Counted from the first letter of the stretch, positions 13,468-25,574 are shown. The stretch is DNA of 64,000 nt from Apostichopus japonicus (GCF_037975245.1 NC_092568.1:40228631-40292630), one strand, 5' to 3'. Program-made: numbers and translations. Notes: generated by a model from the letters alone, not told the origin.

Positions 13468-13470
13468 TTC
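13468..13470 (+). other. Candidate 3-nt microexon 21 (TTC)
   Basis: Class C. TTTTTAG ends at 13467, GTAAGT at 13471. Without the inserted element and its target duplication the spacing from microexon 20 would be about 346 bp. Confidence 0.5.
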
Positions 13471-13880
13471 GTAAGTTTTGATCATGATTTACATTTGTAG
13501 AACCGTGTCATTATCTATACCCACGAGGCCATTTATTATTGCAAATTCTTTTATTTCATACACAGTTTGAATGAATTATTAATATCAGCACAACTTTGGT
13601 ATCACAAGATTTAATACATTAACATATTTATCGAGTATATAAAATGGCAATGTCAGTAAAGCTGGAACTCATTTTTAACTTATTTTTATCACTATATAAT
13701 TTATCTGTTGATGATATAAGCAAGTTACGTTATGAGCCAACAACAAAGAGAAAGCTCATGAAAACTTGTTGTTTCACTAATCATAAACTTACACTTGAAT
13801 TTACTGTGCTTGTGTTTGAAATATGTTCACTCCATTATATAACGGTTTTTCTTTACCTCTATCTATTCGTTTTCTTTTAG

Positions 13881-13883
13881 ATG
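13881..13883 (+). other. Candidate 3-nt microexon 22 (ATG)
   Basis: Class B. TTTTAG ends at 13880, GTAAGT at 13884; 413 bp spacing. Confidence 0.5.
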
Positions 13884-14661
13884 GTAAGTCTTTATCATTA
13901 TTTACGATAGTAAATACACGTCATTGCCGACCCCGCTATCAAAGTACCACCAAGGAATTACTTCCTGTAAATTCTGTATCTTCATTCACAATTTGAATGA
14001 TGCATTATAATTTGCACAACATTGGTAACGCAATTTAAAACAATAACTGAATTATAATGAATGACGAATTGAATGGACATACAACGATATGTTGTTAGCT
14101 AGTAAGGTTCTAAACCAGAAGCAGTGGGAAAGTACGGAAAACTAGTTTTTACAGTTATGGTAAACTTTCTAGTCCATTCATTACGCACAATTTAATGCAA
14201 TATAATGGTCATCAATTACATACATCGTAATGCCAGATCAGACATAATTGTTTTGAAATGAATTTGTAAATCTATCATTATTCATAAATGTGGTGAGCTA
14301 GTGAGGTTCAGAACCAACAGCAGGGGAAAAGTTAAGGAAAACTAGTTGTTTCATTTATGATAAACTTTGCTAGTCAATAGGTCAAGCACGATTCAATACA
14401 ATAAAATGGTCATCGATTACACAGATCGTAATGCCATGAAGAGAGAACGATTGTTTTGAAATGAATTTGTAACTTTAATATTTAACCATCAATGATATCA
14501 GTTAGTCAGGTTTAGAGCCACAAACAGTGGAAAACTAAAGAAAACTAAATATTTCACATGTAATAAACTTACATTTAAGAGCTACTGTGCTTATGTCCTT
14601 GCTGTTTTTGCTCTATTAAATGACGTTTGTTCTTTTCTTCTATCTATCCGTTTTGTTTCAG

Positions 14662-14664
14662 AAG
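14662..14664 (+). other. Candidate 3-nt microexon 23 (AAG)
   Basis: Class B. TTTCAG ends at 14661, GTAAGT at 14665; 781 bp spacing. Confidence 0.5.
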
Positions 14665-15022
14665 GTAAGTCTTCATCATGGTTAACAATTGAACTTACAT
14701 GTCATGACATATTCCCCTGTGCTAGTCAATTGGTAACGCACGACTTAATACAATTAAATGGTTATCGATCATATAGATCGTAATGTCAATGAAGAGAGAA
14801 GATTGTTTTGGAATGAATTTGTAACTCTTACATTATCCATAAATATATTGTGAGAAAGTGAGGTGAAGAGCAAACAGCAGGTGAAAAGTTTACGGAAATC
14901 TAGTTTTAACAGTTAAAGTAAACTGACATTTTCAAGTCACTGTGCTTGTGTTTTTACTGTTTTTTCTCTATTATATGATGATTTGTTTGTTTTCTTCATT
15001 CTATCTTATCGTTTCTTCATAG

Positions 15023-15025
15023 CCG
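15023..15025 (+). other. Candidate 3-nt microexon 24 (CCG)
   Basis: Class A. CATAG ends at 15022. The donor is GTATGT at 15026. It is the last copy before the LINE-bearing interruption. Confidence 0.45.
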
Positions 15026-15150
15026 GTATGTTTTGCTTATGATTAACATTTGTAGAACCGTGTCATTAACTATTCCCAAGAGGGCATTCAATTTACAGAA
15101 AATCCTTTATTTTCATACAAAATTTTAATAAAATGTTACAATTTGCACAT

Positions 15151-15723
15151 CAATTTCGATCTTTTACATATTTTATCAGAAAGACATAGTGCTGTTTACA
15201 ATTGTCCAGAAGGATAATTCTTTTTTATTTTCCAATGTCTGGAATATATACATTTAACAAGCTTAACTGATGGACAATATAAACTTTTATATTTAGTAGT
15301 TTGATAATTATTTACAGGAAGCGCGTATCTCGTACGATTGCTTGCTTAGCTTCATAACATGGTGTTCGTGCAACAACTTAAAACGAATCATAGAAATGAT
15401 GAGAACGTTCTTTGTCGTCGTCGTTGTGCAAACGGTTCAAGACATTCCAAAGAGTGCGGTTAGGTAGACTATATGTATTTTATTACGCAGTGGCCAAACT
15501 GTAGGCTTGTAATATGCTATAGGCTAAATTTAGTTCATTGCAACTACCCAACTAAGTAGCTGAATCAGTTGGCCTGAATGTTACTACGATTGTATTCGGA
15601 GCTGACGAGTATTCAAGATCAAAAAGCTCTGACGAAATACCATGCCAAAAACAACAGTTTAAAAAATCCACATTGAAAGGGGGGGGGGCAGTCGCTCCAC
15701 TTGCTCCCCTGGCTACGTCCCTG
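15151..15723. mobile_element. Unclassified insert in the array, with a TE-like right end
   Basis: Array similarity stops near 15150 and resumes at about 15724, at a different point in the unit, so sequence was lost or rearranged here. The right end (GGCTACGTCCCTG preceded by a C-rich stretch and a G run at about 15679) resembles the terminus of a DNA transposon, but I could not find the matching left end or a target duplication. No coding region is recognisable. Confidence 0.35.
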
Positions 15724-15848
15724 ATTCCTGCGAGGGTAATCAATTCCTGTAAACTCTTCATTTCAATACACAATTTGAATGAAATATGATAATTCGCACA
15801 ACTCTTGTACGCACGATTTAAAACAGTAACATGTTTATCGATTATATG
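15724..15848 (+). repeat. Array fragment between the insert and the LINE
   Basis: A short stretch of array unit (GAGGGTAATCAATTCCTG, then TGTACGCACGATTTAAAAC) lies between two interruptions. It ends where the LINE sequence begins near 15849. Confidence 0.7.
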
Positions 15849-18235
15849 ATATTTAAAGGTGATGTTGTTATAATGGGCGACTTCAATTTTCCTGACATTA
15901 ATTGGAGAGATGGTTCTAGTAGTAGGAAGGGTAGTAATTTTCTAGATGTTGTGCAAGATTGCTTTTTACATCAACATGTTACTTTCCCTACTAGGGGGGA
16001 TAACATCCTGGATCTTGTTTTGAGTTCTAATCCAAGCAATGTTGTTGATTTAACGGGTCTAGGAAAACTAGGAACTAGTGATCATGATATACTAGCTTTT
16101 GATGTTGTTTGCAAAGTCGTAAATTCTGTTAGCAATGAAAAAGTCCCTGATTTTTCGAGATCAGATACAGAGGCAATTGAAACTTTACTAAAGGGTATAG
16201 ATTGGATTAATTTGTTTAGAGATATGAGTGCTTCTCAGTCTTGGATTTGTTTTGCTGATAAACTAAAGGTCATTATGGAAAATCATGTTCCGTGGAAGAA
16301 TCGTCGTCGTAAAAGCAGTATGCCTCACTGGATGAATAAGAAAGTTAGATGTGCAATTAGGCAAAAACGTAGAATGTGGAAGTTGTTTAGAAGGACTAAA
16401 TCTGAATCTCTTTTGGCCAAGTTTAAAATTCATCAGCTGAAGATAGAATGCTTAGTCTTTGATGCAAAATTGAATTTCGAAAAAAGCATTGCCCTAAAAA
16501 TTAAGGATAACCCAATGGCCTTCTTTTCTTATGTCAGGTCAAAGCAGAAAGTTAAAGATGCAATTGTTTCTCTCAGGGCACCACAGGCTGATAATATAGT
16601 TACTGATAGTCAGGATCTTGCAGATCTTTTGAACAACTATTTTGTGTCGGTTTTCACAAGGGAAGATACGAGTAGTATTCCAGATTTTCAGGGGGGCAGT
16701 GATAGGCCTAAACTGGATACGGTCTTATTTTTGGATGAGGTTGTCTTAAAGGAGCTGCTTCGTCTAAATGTTCTAAAGCTTCTGGACCGGATGCAATCCA
16801 TCCGTATTTGTTGAAGACTTTTGCACACCATTTCTGCGTTTCACTGTCGTTGGTTTTTAGTAAATTTATGGATGAAGGTTATGTTCCTAGGGACTGGAGA
16901 TGTGCTAATATTACCCCAATTTTCAAGAAGGGTGATAAGTCTAAGCCCTGTAATTATAGGCCCGTTAGTCTCACTAGTGTAGTTTGTAAGGTCATGGAGT
17001 CTATTGTTAAAAAGTCTATGGTCTGTCACTTCAGCAGTCAGTCTTTGATTAGAGAGTCTCAACATGGCTTTTGTCAAAAAAGGTCTTGTCTCACTAATAT
17101 CCTTGAGTTTATGGAAGATGTAACAAGCTCACTAAATAGGCAGAGGTCTTTAGATGTTGTGTTCCTGGATTTCCAGGAGGCCTTTGATAAAGTTGCCCAC
17201 CATCGTCTTTTACTTAGGCTGAAGAGCATGGGTGTCATAGGGAATTTACTGTCTTGGATCGGAAATTGGCTCGGTAATAGGGAACAGAGGGTGGTAATTA
17301 AAGGCTGTACTTCTTATTGGCAGAACGTTACTAGTGGGGTTCCGCAAGGGTCTGTATTAGGTCCCTTGTTGTTTGTTGCCTATATAAATGACATCAACGG
17401 AGATATTTTGTGTACAGCTAAGAAGTTTGCTGATGACACCAAATTGTATTCTGAGGTCTCTTCCAAAAGCGATTCTGAGAAATTTCAAGCGGATTTGGAT
17501 AAGAATTTTTCCTGGTCTCAGGGGTGGCAAATGCTTTTTAATATTGATAAATGTTAGGTAATGCACATTGGTAGTAGTAACCAAAAGTTTACATACTATC
17601 CTAATGGTGTGGAGTTACAGGAGGTCTCTGTTGAAAGAGGCCTAGGCATCTACATTGACTCATCTCTGCAACCTTCTAAACATTGTCTTGAAGCTGCTAA
17701 AAGAGGTAATAGGGTTTTAGGTATGATCAAGAGGAACTTCAGTTTTCTGAAAGAGGACATCGTAGTTAGGCTTTATAAGCAGTTGGTTAGGCCTCATCTG
17801 GAGTATGCTGTACAGGCTTGGAACCCTTATTTTGCTAAGGATAAGGCAGTACTTGAAAAGGTCCAGAGGAGGGCTTCTAGGATGATTAGTTCCTTAAAGA
17901 GGGTTCCTTATTATAGGCGGTTACAACTGTTGAATCTCACCACACTGGAGCTTAGGAGGTTACGTGGGGACTTGATCCAGGTTTTCAAGATTGTGTATGG
18001 TTTCGACAATTTATCCTTTACCGACTTTTTCATGTTTGCTAACAGTAGTTGTACTAGAGGTCATTGTCTTAAACTCCAAAAGTCGCATTGTAGGATTAAT
18101 ATTCGGCATAACTTTTTTTCTAATAGGGTTGTGAATGAGTGGAATGGTTTGCCTGAGAAAGTTGTACTTGCAAGTAGTGTCAATGGGTTTAAGTATGCTT
18201 TGGACAAGCACTTTAAGCATTGTAATCGGGTCTGA
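15849..18235 (+). pseudogene. LINE endonuclease/reverse transcriptase pseudogene
   Basis: The first 16 or so codons of the open frame from 15831 are array sequence, and LINE homology starts near 15849. The endonuclease part shows GDFN at about 15874 and SDH at about 16078, both catalytic motifs of AP-type endonucleases. Near 16770 the frame shifts by one base; upstream frame 0 gives way to the RT frame just before SKASGPDAIHP. The RT has GVPQGSVLGPLLF (about 17336-17374) and the catalytic FADD box (about 17425-17436). A TAG stop at 17555-17557 interrupts the same frame. The C-terminal part (YKQLVRPHLEYA and a KVQRRASRMI stretch) runs to the TGA at 18233-18235. With two lesions and a truncated 5' end the copy is dead. 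Confidence 0.9.
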
Positions 18236-18331
18236 GTGTTTGTGTCTTCAGTTTTTTTCCCTCTCTCTATAGGGTCCTTGATGCGGACTTAAGTGTCCCT
18301 CCTGATCCTTTTTTCTACTAAACTAAACTAC
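15849..18331 (+). mobile_element. 5'-truncated CR1/Jockey-group LINE
   Basis: A non-LTR retrotransposon copy with a partial apurinic endonuclease domain, a reverse transcriptase and a C-terminal tail, followed by about 96 bp of 3' UTR that ends in a CTAAA-type short repeat near 18318-18331. The 5' end is missing, so the N-terminal endonuclease half and any ORF1 are absent. Array sequence on the two sides does not join at one point in the unit: about 450-500 bp of unit is missing and there is no clear target duplication. This suggests a deletion at insertion or a later rearrangement. The family call rests on the protein pattern (endonuclease plus RT plus a conserved tail), not on a search. Confidence 0.9.
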
Positions 18332-18403
18332 ACTTATGTCCTTGCTGTTTTTGCTCTATTAAATGACGTTTTTCTTTTCTTCTATCTATCCGTTTTGTTT
18401 CAG

Positions 18404-18406
18404 AAG
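18404..18406 (+). other. Candidate 3-nt microexon 25 (AAG)
   Basis: Class B. TTTCAG ends at 18403, GTAAGT at 18407. Its flanks are nearly identical to microexon 23, on the far side of the LINE. Confidence 0.5.
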
Positions 18407-18756
18407 GTAAGTCTTCATGATGGTTAACAATTGAACTTTCATGTCATGACCTATTCCCTGTGCTAGTCAATTGGTAACGCACGACTTAATACAATAAAAA
18501 TGGTTATCGATCATATAGATCGTAATGTCAATGAAGAGAGAAGATTGTTTGGAATGAATTTGTAACTCTAACATTATTCATGAATATATTGTGAGTTAGT
18601 GAGGTTAAGAGCAAACAGCAGAGTAAAAGGTACAGAAAACTGGTTGTAACAGTTATAGTAAACTGACATTTTAAAGTTACTGTGCTATTACTGTTTTTGC
18701 TCTATTATATGATGATTTGTTTGTTTTCTTCTTTCCATCTATTCGTTTCTTTATAG

Positions 18757-18759
18757 TCG
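18757..18759 (+). other. Candidate 3-nt microexon 26 (TCG)
   Basis: Class A. TATAG ends at 18756, GTAAGT at 18760; 353 bp spacing. Confidence 0.5.
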
Positions 18760-19350
18760 GTAAGTTTTGCTCATGATTAACTTTTGTAGAACCGTGTAAT
18801 GAACTATTCCCACGAGGGTCATCACTTCCTGTAACCTCTTTATTTTCATATGAAATTTTATTAAAATCTTACAATTTGCACAACATTGGTAACGCACGAT
18901 TTAATATGGTCATCGATTACATAGATCGCAATGTCAATTAAAAGAGATGATTGTAATGAAATGAATTTGTTACTCTAACATTATTCATATATGTTTTGAG
19001 CTACTGAGGCTAAGATCCAAAAGCAGCGGAAAAGTTACGGAAAACTAGTTTCTACAGCTGGTGAAATCTCTCGTGCGTGGTTTAGCCCTCTATGGTGCAG
19101 AAAGTTAGACATTAAAACAGAAGGGCGATGATTGCTTTGGAATGAATATGTACTATAACATTATTAATTCATGTTTTGAGCTTGTGAGGATAACAGCCAA
19201 AGATAGGTGTAAAGGTGCGGAAAACTACCTGTTACAGTCTTACTAAACTGACATTTTAACGTCGCAGTGCTTGTGATTTTTTTTACTGTTTTTCCCTATT
19301 ATATGATGATTTGTTTGTTTTCTTCTTTCTATCTATTCGTTTCTTTCCAG

Positions 19351-19353
19351 TTC
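19351..19353 (+). other. Candidate 3-nt microexon 27 (TTC)
   Basis: Class C. CCAG ends at 19350. The donor is GTAAGC at 19354. Confidence 0.45.
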
Positions 19354-19951
19354 GTAAGCTTTGATCATGATTAACATTTGTTGAACCGTGTTATTATATA
19401 TATTGCCATTATGGCAATTAATTCCTGCAAAATATTTCGTTTTTATATACAATTTGAAATAAACAAAAATATACAAGAGTGAAATATTATAACTAGCAAA
19501 CTTTAGTAACGCACGATTTAATAAAATATATGGTTATCGAGTGAATGAATGACAAATTCAATGAAAATACATCGATATGTTATGAGCTAGTGAGGTAAAG
19601 AGCCAAACGCAACGAAAAAGTAATCGAAAACTAGTTGTTTCTGTGATCATCAACTTTGCTAGTCAATTGGTCAAGCACGATTTAATACAATAAAATGGTC
19701 ATCGATTACAAAGATAGTAATGCCATGAAGAGAGATGATTGTTTTGAAATGAATTTGTAACATTAATAATTAACCATCAAATGATATGAGTTAGTCGGGT
19801 TTAGAACCACAAACAGTGGAAATCCGATGAAAACTCATAATTTCACATGTTATAAACTCACATTTGAGGGCCACTGTGCTCATGTCTTTTCTGTTTTTTG
19901 CCTGTATTAAATGACGTTTGTTCTTTTTTCTATCTATCCGTTTCTTTTCAG

Positions 19952-19954
19952 GAG
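19952..19954 (+). other. Candidate 3-nt microexon 28 (GAG)
   Basis: Class B. TTTTCAG ends at 19951, GTAAGT at 19955. Confidence 0.5.
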
Positions 19955-20264
19955 GTAAGTCTTTATCATGATTAACGATTGTAGATACATGTCATTACAT
20001 ATTACTCTTTCAAAGAAGCCAACAGTGAAATCAATTCCGATTAATTCTTTATTGTCATACAAAAATTTTTTTTAAAAATATGATAAATTTCACAACATTG
20101 GTAACGCACGATTTAATACAATAACAAAGTTATCGAGTATATGAATGGCAAGTACAATGAACATACATCGATTGTTTTAAATGAATTTGTAACTTTATTA
20201 TTTAACGATGATTGATATTATTCACACGTTTGTTCTTTTCTTCTATCTATCCGTTTTGTTTCAG

Positions 20265-20267
20265 AAG
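20265..20267 (+). other. Candidate 3-nt microexon 29 (AAG)
   Basis: Class B. TTTCAG ends at 20264, GTAAGT at 20268. Only 313 bp from the previous one, the shortest spacing in the array. Confidence 0.5.
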
Positions 20268-20785
20268 GTAAGTCTTCATCATGGTTAACAATTGAACTTA
20301 CATGTCATGACCTATTCCCCTGTGCTAATCAATTGGTAACGCACGACTTAATACAATAAAATGGTTATCGATTACATTGATCGTAATGTCAATGAAGAGA
20401 TATGATTGTTTTGGAATGAATTTGTAACTCTTACACTATTCATTAATTTATTGTGAGAAAGTGAGGTGAAGAGCAAACAGCAGGGTAAAAGTTACAGAAA
20501 ACTAGTTAATAAATGAAATATTATACTTTGCACAACATTGGTAACACACGATTTATTACAATAACTTGTTTATCGAGTATAAGAATAACAGGTTCAATGA
20601 ACATACAACGATATGTTGTGAGCTAGTAATGCTAAGAGCCAAAAGCAGGGGGAACAATACGGAAAACTAGTTGTTACAGTTAAAATAAACTGACATTTTA
20701 AGTCACTGTGCTTGTGTTTTGAATATGTTTTATCTTCATTATATTACAAGTTTGTCTTTACTTCTATCTATTCGTTTCCGTTCAG

Positions 20786-20788
20786 ATG
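20786..20788 (+). other. Decayed 3-nt microexon 30 (ATG, donor lost)
   Basis: Class B. TTCAG ends at 20785, but the donor reads GAAAGT at 20789, so this is the one module of 34 without GT. It was probably inactivated. Confidence 0.4.
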
Positions 20789-21352
20789 GAAAGTCTTTAT
20801 CATTATTAACGATTGTAGATACATATTATTACCTATTCCCTTCAAAATAAGCCATCAGGGAATCAATTCCTATGAAATCTCTATTTTCATCATTGACAAT
20901 GTCAATCAAGTATTACACTTTTCACAACTTTGGTAACGCACGATTTAATACATTAAAATTTTAATCGATTATAAAAAGGTAAAGTTCAATGAAGACAGAT
21001 CGATTGTTTTGAAATGAAGTTGTTACTTTAATCTTTGAACATTAATGATATGGACCAGGGATATTTTTTCTGCTTATTTTCATTATTAAAAGAAATGTTA
21101 CAATTTTCACAGCAATGGTAACGCACAACGAGCATGTTTATCGACGATATGAACGACAAGTTTCATGAACATACAACGTTATGTTGTGAGCTAGTGAGGT
21201 TAAGAGCCAAAAGCAGGGGAAACGTTACGAGTAACAATTTTTGTTGACAGTTTTAGTAAACTTACATTTTAAAGTCACTGTGTTTTTACTGTTTTTCCTA
21301 TTTATATGATAATTTGTTTGTTTCTTCTTTCCATGTATTCGTTTCTTTATAG

Positions 21353-21355
21353 TCG
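21353..21355 (+). other. Candidate 3-nt microexon 31 (TCG)
   Basis: Class A. TATAG ends at 21352, GTAAGT at 21356. Confidence 0.5.
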
Positions 21356-21838
21356 GTAAGTGTTGATCATGATTAACATTTGTAAAAGCGTGTCACTATC
21401 TATTCTAACGAGGGCAACCACTTCCTGTGAATTCTTTATTTTCATACACAATTTGAATGAAGTATAAAAAATTGCACCCCTTTGGTAAAGCACGATTCAT
21501 TACAATAACATGTTTATCGATTATATGAATGACTAGTGAGGTTAGGGGCCAAATGCAGGGAAAAAGTTGTGGAAAAATAGTTGCTTCAGTTGTAATATAT
21601 TTTGCTAGTCAATTGGTTTTAAAATGAATTTTTAAATCTAACATTATTAATTGATGTCGTCAGCTAGTAAGGTTAAGAGCCAAAAGCAGAGGAAAAGTTA
21701 CATAAAACTAGTTTTTACAGTTATAGTAAACAGACATTTAAAAGTCACTGTGCTTTTGTTTATACTGTTTTTCTCTATTATATGATGATTTGTTTGACAT
21801 GTTTTCTTCTTTCCATCTATTCGTCTTTCTTTTTGTAG

Positions 21839-21841
21839 TTG
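21839..21841 (+). other. Candidate 3-nt microexon 32 (TTG)
   Basis: Class A, diverged. TTGTAG ends at 21838. The donor is GTATGT at 21842. Confidence 0.4.
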
Positions 21842-22254
21842 GTATGTGTTGATTATGATTAGCATATGAAAAAGCATGCCATTATCTATTTCCACGAGGG
21901 CAATCAATTCATGTATATTCTTTATTTTCATACACAATTTGAATGAGATACTATAATTTGAACAACATTGGTAGCGCAAGATTTAATGCAATAACATGGT
22001 CATCGATTAAGGAGATCGCAACGCAATTAAGAGAGATGAATATTTTTAAATGTATTTGTAACTCTAACATTATTCATTGGTGTTGTGAGCTAGTGAGGTT
22101 AAAAGGCAAAAGTAGCGGAAAAGTTACATAAAATATTTGTTACAGTTATCGTAAACTGACAGTTTAAAGTCACTGTGCTTGTGTTTTTACTGTTTTTCTC
22201 TTTTATATGATGATTTGTTTGTTTTCTTCTTTCCATGTATTCGTTCCTTTACAG

Positions 22255-22257
22255 CCG
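22255..22257 (+). other. Candidate 3-nt microexon 33 (CCG)
   Basis: Class A. TTTACAG ends at 22254, GTAAGT at 22258. Confidence 0.5.
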
Positions 22258-22659
22258 GTAAGTTTTGATAATGATTAACATTTTTAAAAGCGTGTCTTGA
22301 TTTATTCCAACGAGGGCAATCAATTACTGTAAATTCTTGATTTTCATACACAATTAGAATCAATGTTATAATTAGCAGAACTTTGGTAACGTATGATTTA
22401 ATACAAGAACAGGTTAATCGACTATATGAATGGCAATGGCGATGAAGCTGGAACTCACTTAACAAAAATAACTATATAATTTATCTGTTGATGATATGAG
22501 CAAGTGAAGTTATGAGCTAAAATCAAAGCGAAAGCTCATGAAAACTAGTTGTTTCACTACTAATATATTGATAAATGAAGTCACTGTGCTTGTGTTTTGA
22601 ATATTTTTCTCCATTATATAATAAATAATTCTTTTCTTCTATTTTTTTTTGCCCCTCAG

Positions 22660-22662
22660 AAG
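22660..22662 (+). other. Candidate 3-nt microexon 34 (AAG)
   Basis: Class B, the most diverged. CCCCTCAG ends at 22659. The donor is GTACGT at 22663. It is the last module in the array. Confidence 0.4.
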
Positions 22663-23137
22663 GTACGTCTGTATCATTATTAGTCACGTTATTGAGTCAC
22701 GTTTGTGTATACTTATCATTATCAAATTACTCTTCAAAGAAACCACCAGCCAGGGATATCAATTCTTGTTAATTCCTTTTATTGATAAATAATATTAATG
22801 GAACTGTTTTCATTTAACAATATTGGAAATAAATTAATGAAATAACATGTTTGTCGATTGTATGAATGGCAGTGTCAATTAATCATATATATAATCATCG
22901 ATGATGATGAGTTAGTGAGGTGATGAGCCAAAAGCAGGGAAAAACTACAAAAAACTAGTTGTTTCAGTTAAATTAAAAGAGAAAATATACTCTGGGGTTT
23001 TGAAGATATTCTTACATCCACTGTGGAGTAGTTGGGTTTTATTCTCTTACAAAATTGAACTACCTTATTTGGATTTTACCGCTGCAATGTTATTTTAACA
23101 TGTTTATTTTATCTAAGTTCTTTCTTTGCAATTACAG

Positions 23138-23168
23138 GCCCCATACAACTAAGGGGGAGACTTTGCAG
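23138..23168 (+). other. Possible 31-nt exon after the array
   Basis: A T/C-rich tract and ATTACAG end at 23137, and TTTGCAG is followed by GTATTG at 23169. The 31-nt segment between them is open in the frame starting at its second base (ten codons, reading PHTTKGETLQ) but has a TAA in the frame starting at its first base. It lies 478 bp past microexon 34, a normal spacing for the array. It could be the next exon of the same transcript or a chance AG/GT pair. Confidence 0.3.
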
Positions 23169-23721
23169 GTATTGAAATATTGCCTATTGGTACCGATGAG
23201 GTGATACCAATTAGCTACATATTATTTTTACGCCTTTTGATGAATCTTGAAAGAAAATCAATCATGTTGGTTTGCTTGAAGCTATACAGGCTTTTGTACG
23301 AAGCGCGAATTATGGGAATGACGAGTGGCCATTACGAGTAAAATATATGAAAGTATCAAAGTGGCACAGAAAACAGCTTCAGTAAGATGGAGACAAGAAC
23401 ACAATTTAAAATGAACACCAAGGTTCTTAAAATAATAGCAAGGTAACAAACCTACCTATAGAATGAATACTCGAGTAGTGATACAAATAATAAAATATCA
23501 CACTATAACTGAGTGTATTTGTTATGTTCATTAATTATGTGTATTGGATTTCATATGAAAATAGGCAAAGCAAATGATTATTCTCACATGTAAAGAAAAA
23601 AGCAGAGCAAACAAAGCAAGCATTGTTAAAGTAGACAAAGAAAGGAATACCAAAAGAATGATATCAATGATACTTTGAGGAGCAACAAGATAAAAAAGAA
23701 CAAAAAAATAAAACCCAGTTT

Positions 23722-23726
<5 letters not shown>
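23169..23726. other. Non-coding; contains part of a dispersed repeat
   Basis: No gene is recognised. The stretch at about 23585-23700 (GCAGAGCAAACAAAGCAAGC and following, with GAGGAGCAA near the end) matches about 32136-32230 in the same orientation, so it is a dispersed repeat of at least 100 bp. Confidence 0.5.

Positions 23727-23814
<88 letters not shown>
23727..23814. repeat. (TA)n microsatellite
   Basis: About 44 uninterrupted AT dinucleotides, followed by short ACTAGT-containing repeats and a second small TA tract near 23853-23866. The open frame across it is a repeat artefact. Confidence 0.98.
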
Positions 23815-23818
<4 letters not shown>

Positions 23819-23872
23819 AGACTAGTTGATACTAGTGGAACACTAGTAGTAGTATATATATATATACATATA

Positions 23873-23911
23873 TAACCTATGCCTGGATCCTCTGAATCCA
23901 GGCATAGGTTA
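23873..23911. repeat. Perfect 16-bp hairpin
   Basis: The arm TAACCTATGCCTGGAT (23873-23888) is exactly complementary to 23896-23911, with a 7-nt loop. It lies just right of the TA-rich tract. It may be an element end or a structure formed by replication slippage. There is no T-tract to suggest a terminator, and that would be out of place in an animal genome. Confidence 0.85.
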
Positions 23912-24560
23912 AAATCCTACAGATTGGGGTAAACGTTTACATATTTGGTCGTGTGACCAAATCCCACAGTGGGGGCATGGTTGATTTCCTTCTTAAACAC
24001 CAACCACAAAACAGTACATATATAGAGTACACATCTCCAAGGGCCTTTTTGTGGCCAGGTAAAGAATATGTAACACCATTTTTGTTAACCTATGCCCAAA
24101 CATCATTTAATTTCACTTTTAAGAGGCATATGTTAACACAGGCACAATATAGTGTTATTATGTATGGGAGATATAAAACTATAGCATGCCAGTTTGCATA
24201 CCTACACATATATGGAATAGCAAAATCACAGTCACGCTTATATGTAGATGTAATGGCAATCTACCAGTGGTGTCCTGGAAGTGGTGTAGGCGGATTTGAT
24301 AGTCTGGTGGCATAGATAACAAGGGGCATATATGGGAGGCATGGGCGCAGTGTTAATCATGCAGGCGTAGGCAGAAATTTGTGAAGGAGGGAGTAAATCG
24401 TAAGGCATGGTTTCTGGACACTGGTGTTATGGAAATAGTGTAGATGGATTTGATGATCGGGGAATGGCAGTGAGGAGAAGCATGGATAGGAGGCATGAGC
24501 GTAGCGGTAATCATGTAGGCTCGTAGCCAGATATTTATTTTTTTACTTAAAAATTATCTC
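23912..24560. repeat. Non-coding; diverged ~145-bp tandem duplication
   Basis: The segments at about 24274-24383 and 24421-24535 are related (CTGG...GTGTAG.CGGATTTGAT, then GGAGGCATG and AATCATG.AGGC). A 120-codon open frame at 23953-24315 overlaps the first copy. It has no recognisable domain and I do not call it a gene. Confidence 0.5.
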
Positions 24561-25560
24561 GAGGCGAGGCCTTATTATAAATGCATGAACGATAGAGTGG
24601 AAGGAGTGTTTTTTTAATGACGCAACGAATACTGCGTTCGAACACATGATTTTTTTCAATTTGTATGCTGATTTTGATAAGGACGTTTCTCAAATCTGGC
24701 ATGTAAACTCGTTAAAGTGGTTTATTTCATTCTGGAATTGTTTTTCTGATTATTAATAGAGTTGCATCTCAGATTTGAATAGATCACAATGTGTTTAGCC
24801 TTGCAGTTTGATTCTAACAGAAAAATTTACAGTATCCAAAGGCACTGATATTTTTTCGATCTGTATGAATTTGTATAGGAAAAGTTTCTCAAATTGAGCA
24901 TGTTAACTCGAAAATGTGTTTCATCTGATTCCTGAAAGTAGAAACAAATTTGTAACAACATTATTGAAATCAATATTGGTGATTCTCAGATTTGAATATT
25001 GTAAACTGAATAAGCATTACCGTGACGTTTTTTGAAAGTATAAACGTATGCGAAGTACTTCAATCTGGGACCGTTTCTTAGTGAAATTTACTTCTGTTAG
25101 TTAAAAAATGTGTTATTTTTTATGATTCCTGAAAGTACAAAAAAAATACATTTCTGAAAATAAATATTGATGGTTCTCAGATTGGAATTACAATACAGAC
25201 CTGTTTGATGTAACTGTACTATAGCATGTAGCCGGCGTAGGCGCGATTTGTCCAGAATTCGTGAATGTTAACTTATATTTTAAATTGGTCCCGGAGCCAG
25301 AATTAGGTTATTAGAAATGTTTTTAACATAAATTTAAGTTTTGAAAAGCGATCTTCTAACTAAGAACGAAGGAAGGAAGCTAAAAAATAATTATCATAAT
25401 TGATTGAGTACATTTAAAAAAAAATTAACTTCTTTGAGCAGAACATCTCCTCAATTCGTGCATGTTATCTCTAAATATGTTTTCTTTGATTTCTAAAAGT
25501 AGTAAAAAGGACAAATGGATTAGATACATATTTCTCTCAGTGGATCCCAAAGATAAACAC
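24561..25560. repeat. Diverged repeats of about 190 bp
   Basis: Three to four degenerate copies share elements such as TTCTCAAAT, GATTCCTGAAAGTA and GATTCTCAGATTTGAAT at roughly 190-200 bp spacing from about 24650, with an outlying piece near 25440-25510. No coding potential is seen. Confidence 0.5.
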
Positions 25561-25574
25561 CAAAACAACCACTG

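Larger units (their letters stand above)
1..15150 (+). repeat. Tandem array of splice-module repeats, block 1
   Basis: Diverged direct repeats fill this block; spacing between equivalent points is mostly 583-693 bp. A typical unit holds two related sub-repeats of about 190-300 bp, each starting near GCACGATTTAATACAATAA and containing GAGCTAGTGAGGTTAAGAGC, followed by a conserved module with a pyrimidine tract, AG, three bases and GTAAGT. Three module classes are visible. Class A ends in TATAG and is followed by GTAAGTTTTGCACATG. Class B ends in TTCAG and is followed by GTAAGTCTTTATCATG. Class C ends in CCAG or TTAG and is followed by GTAAGTTTTGATCATG. The units at 7.3-8.6 and 8.6-9.9 kb are a nearly identical dimer offset by about 1,275 bp, and the first unit closely matches the one at about 7.35-7.95 kb, so amplification includes recent events. 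Short open frames of about 63 aa in some units are chance. What the array does is inferred, not known. Confidence 0.95.
18332..22900 (+). repeat. Tandem array of splice-module repeats, block 2
   Basis: The array resumes after the LINE with older, more diverged units. Spacing is irregular (313-601 bp) and several units are shortened. Similarity fades after about 22.9 kb. Ten further splice-like modules lie here. Donor sites vary more than in block 1 (GTAAGC, GTATGT, GTACGT and one broken GAAAGT), as expected for an older edge of the array. Confidence 0.9.
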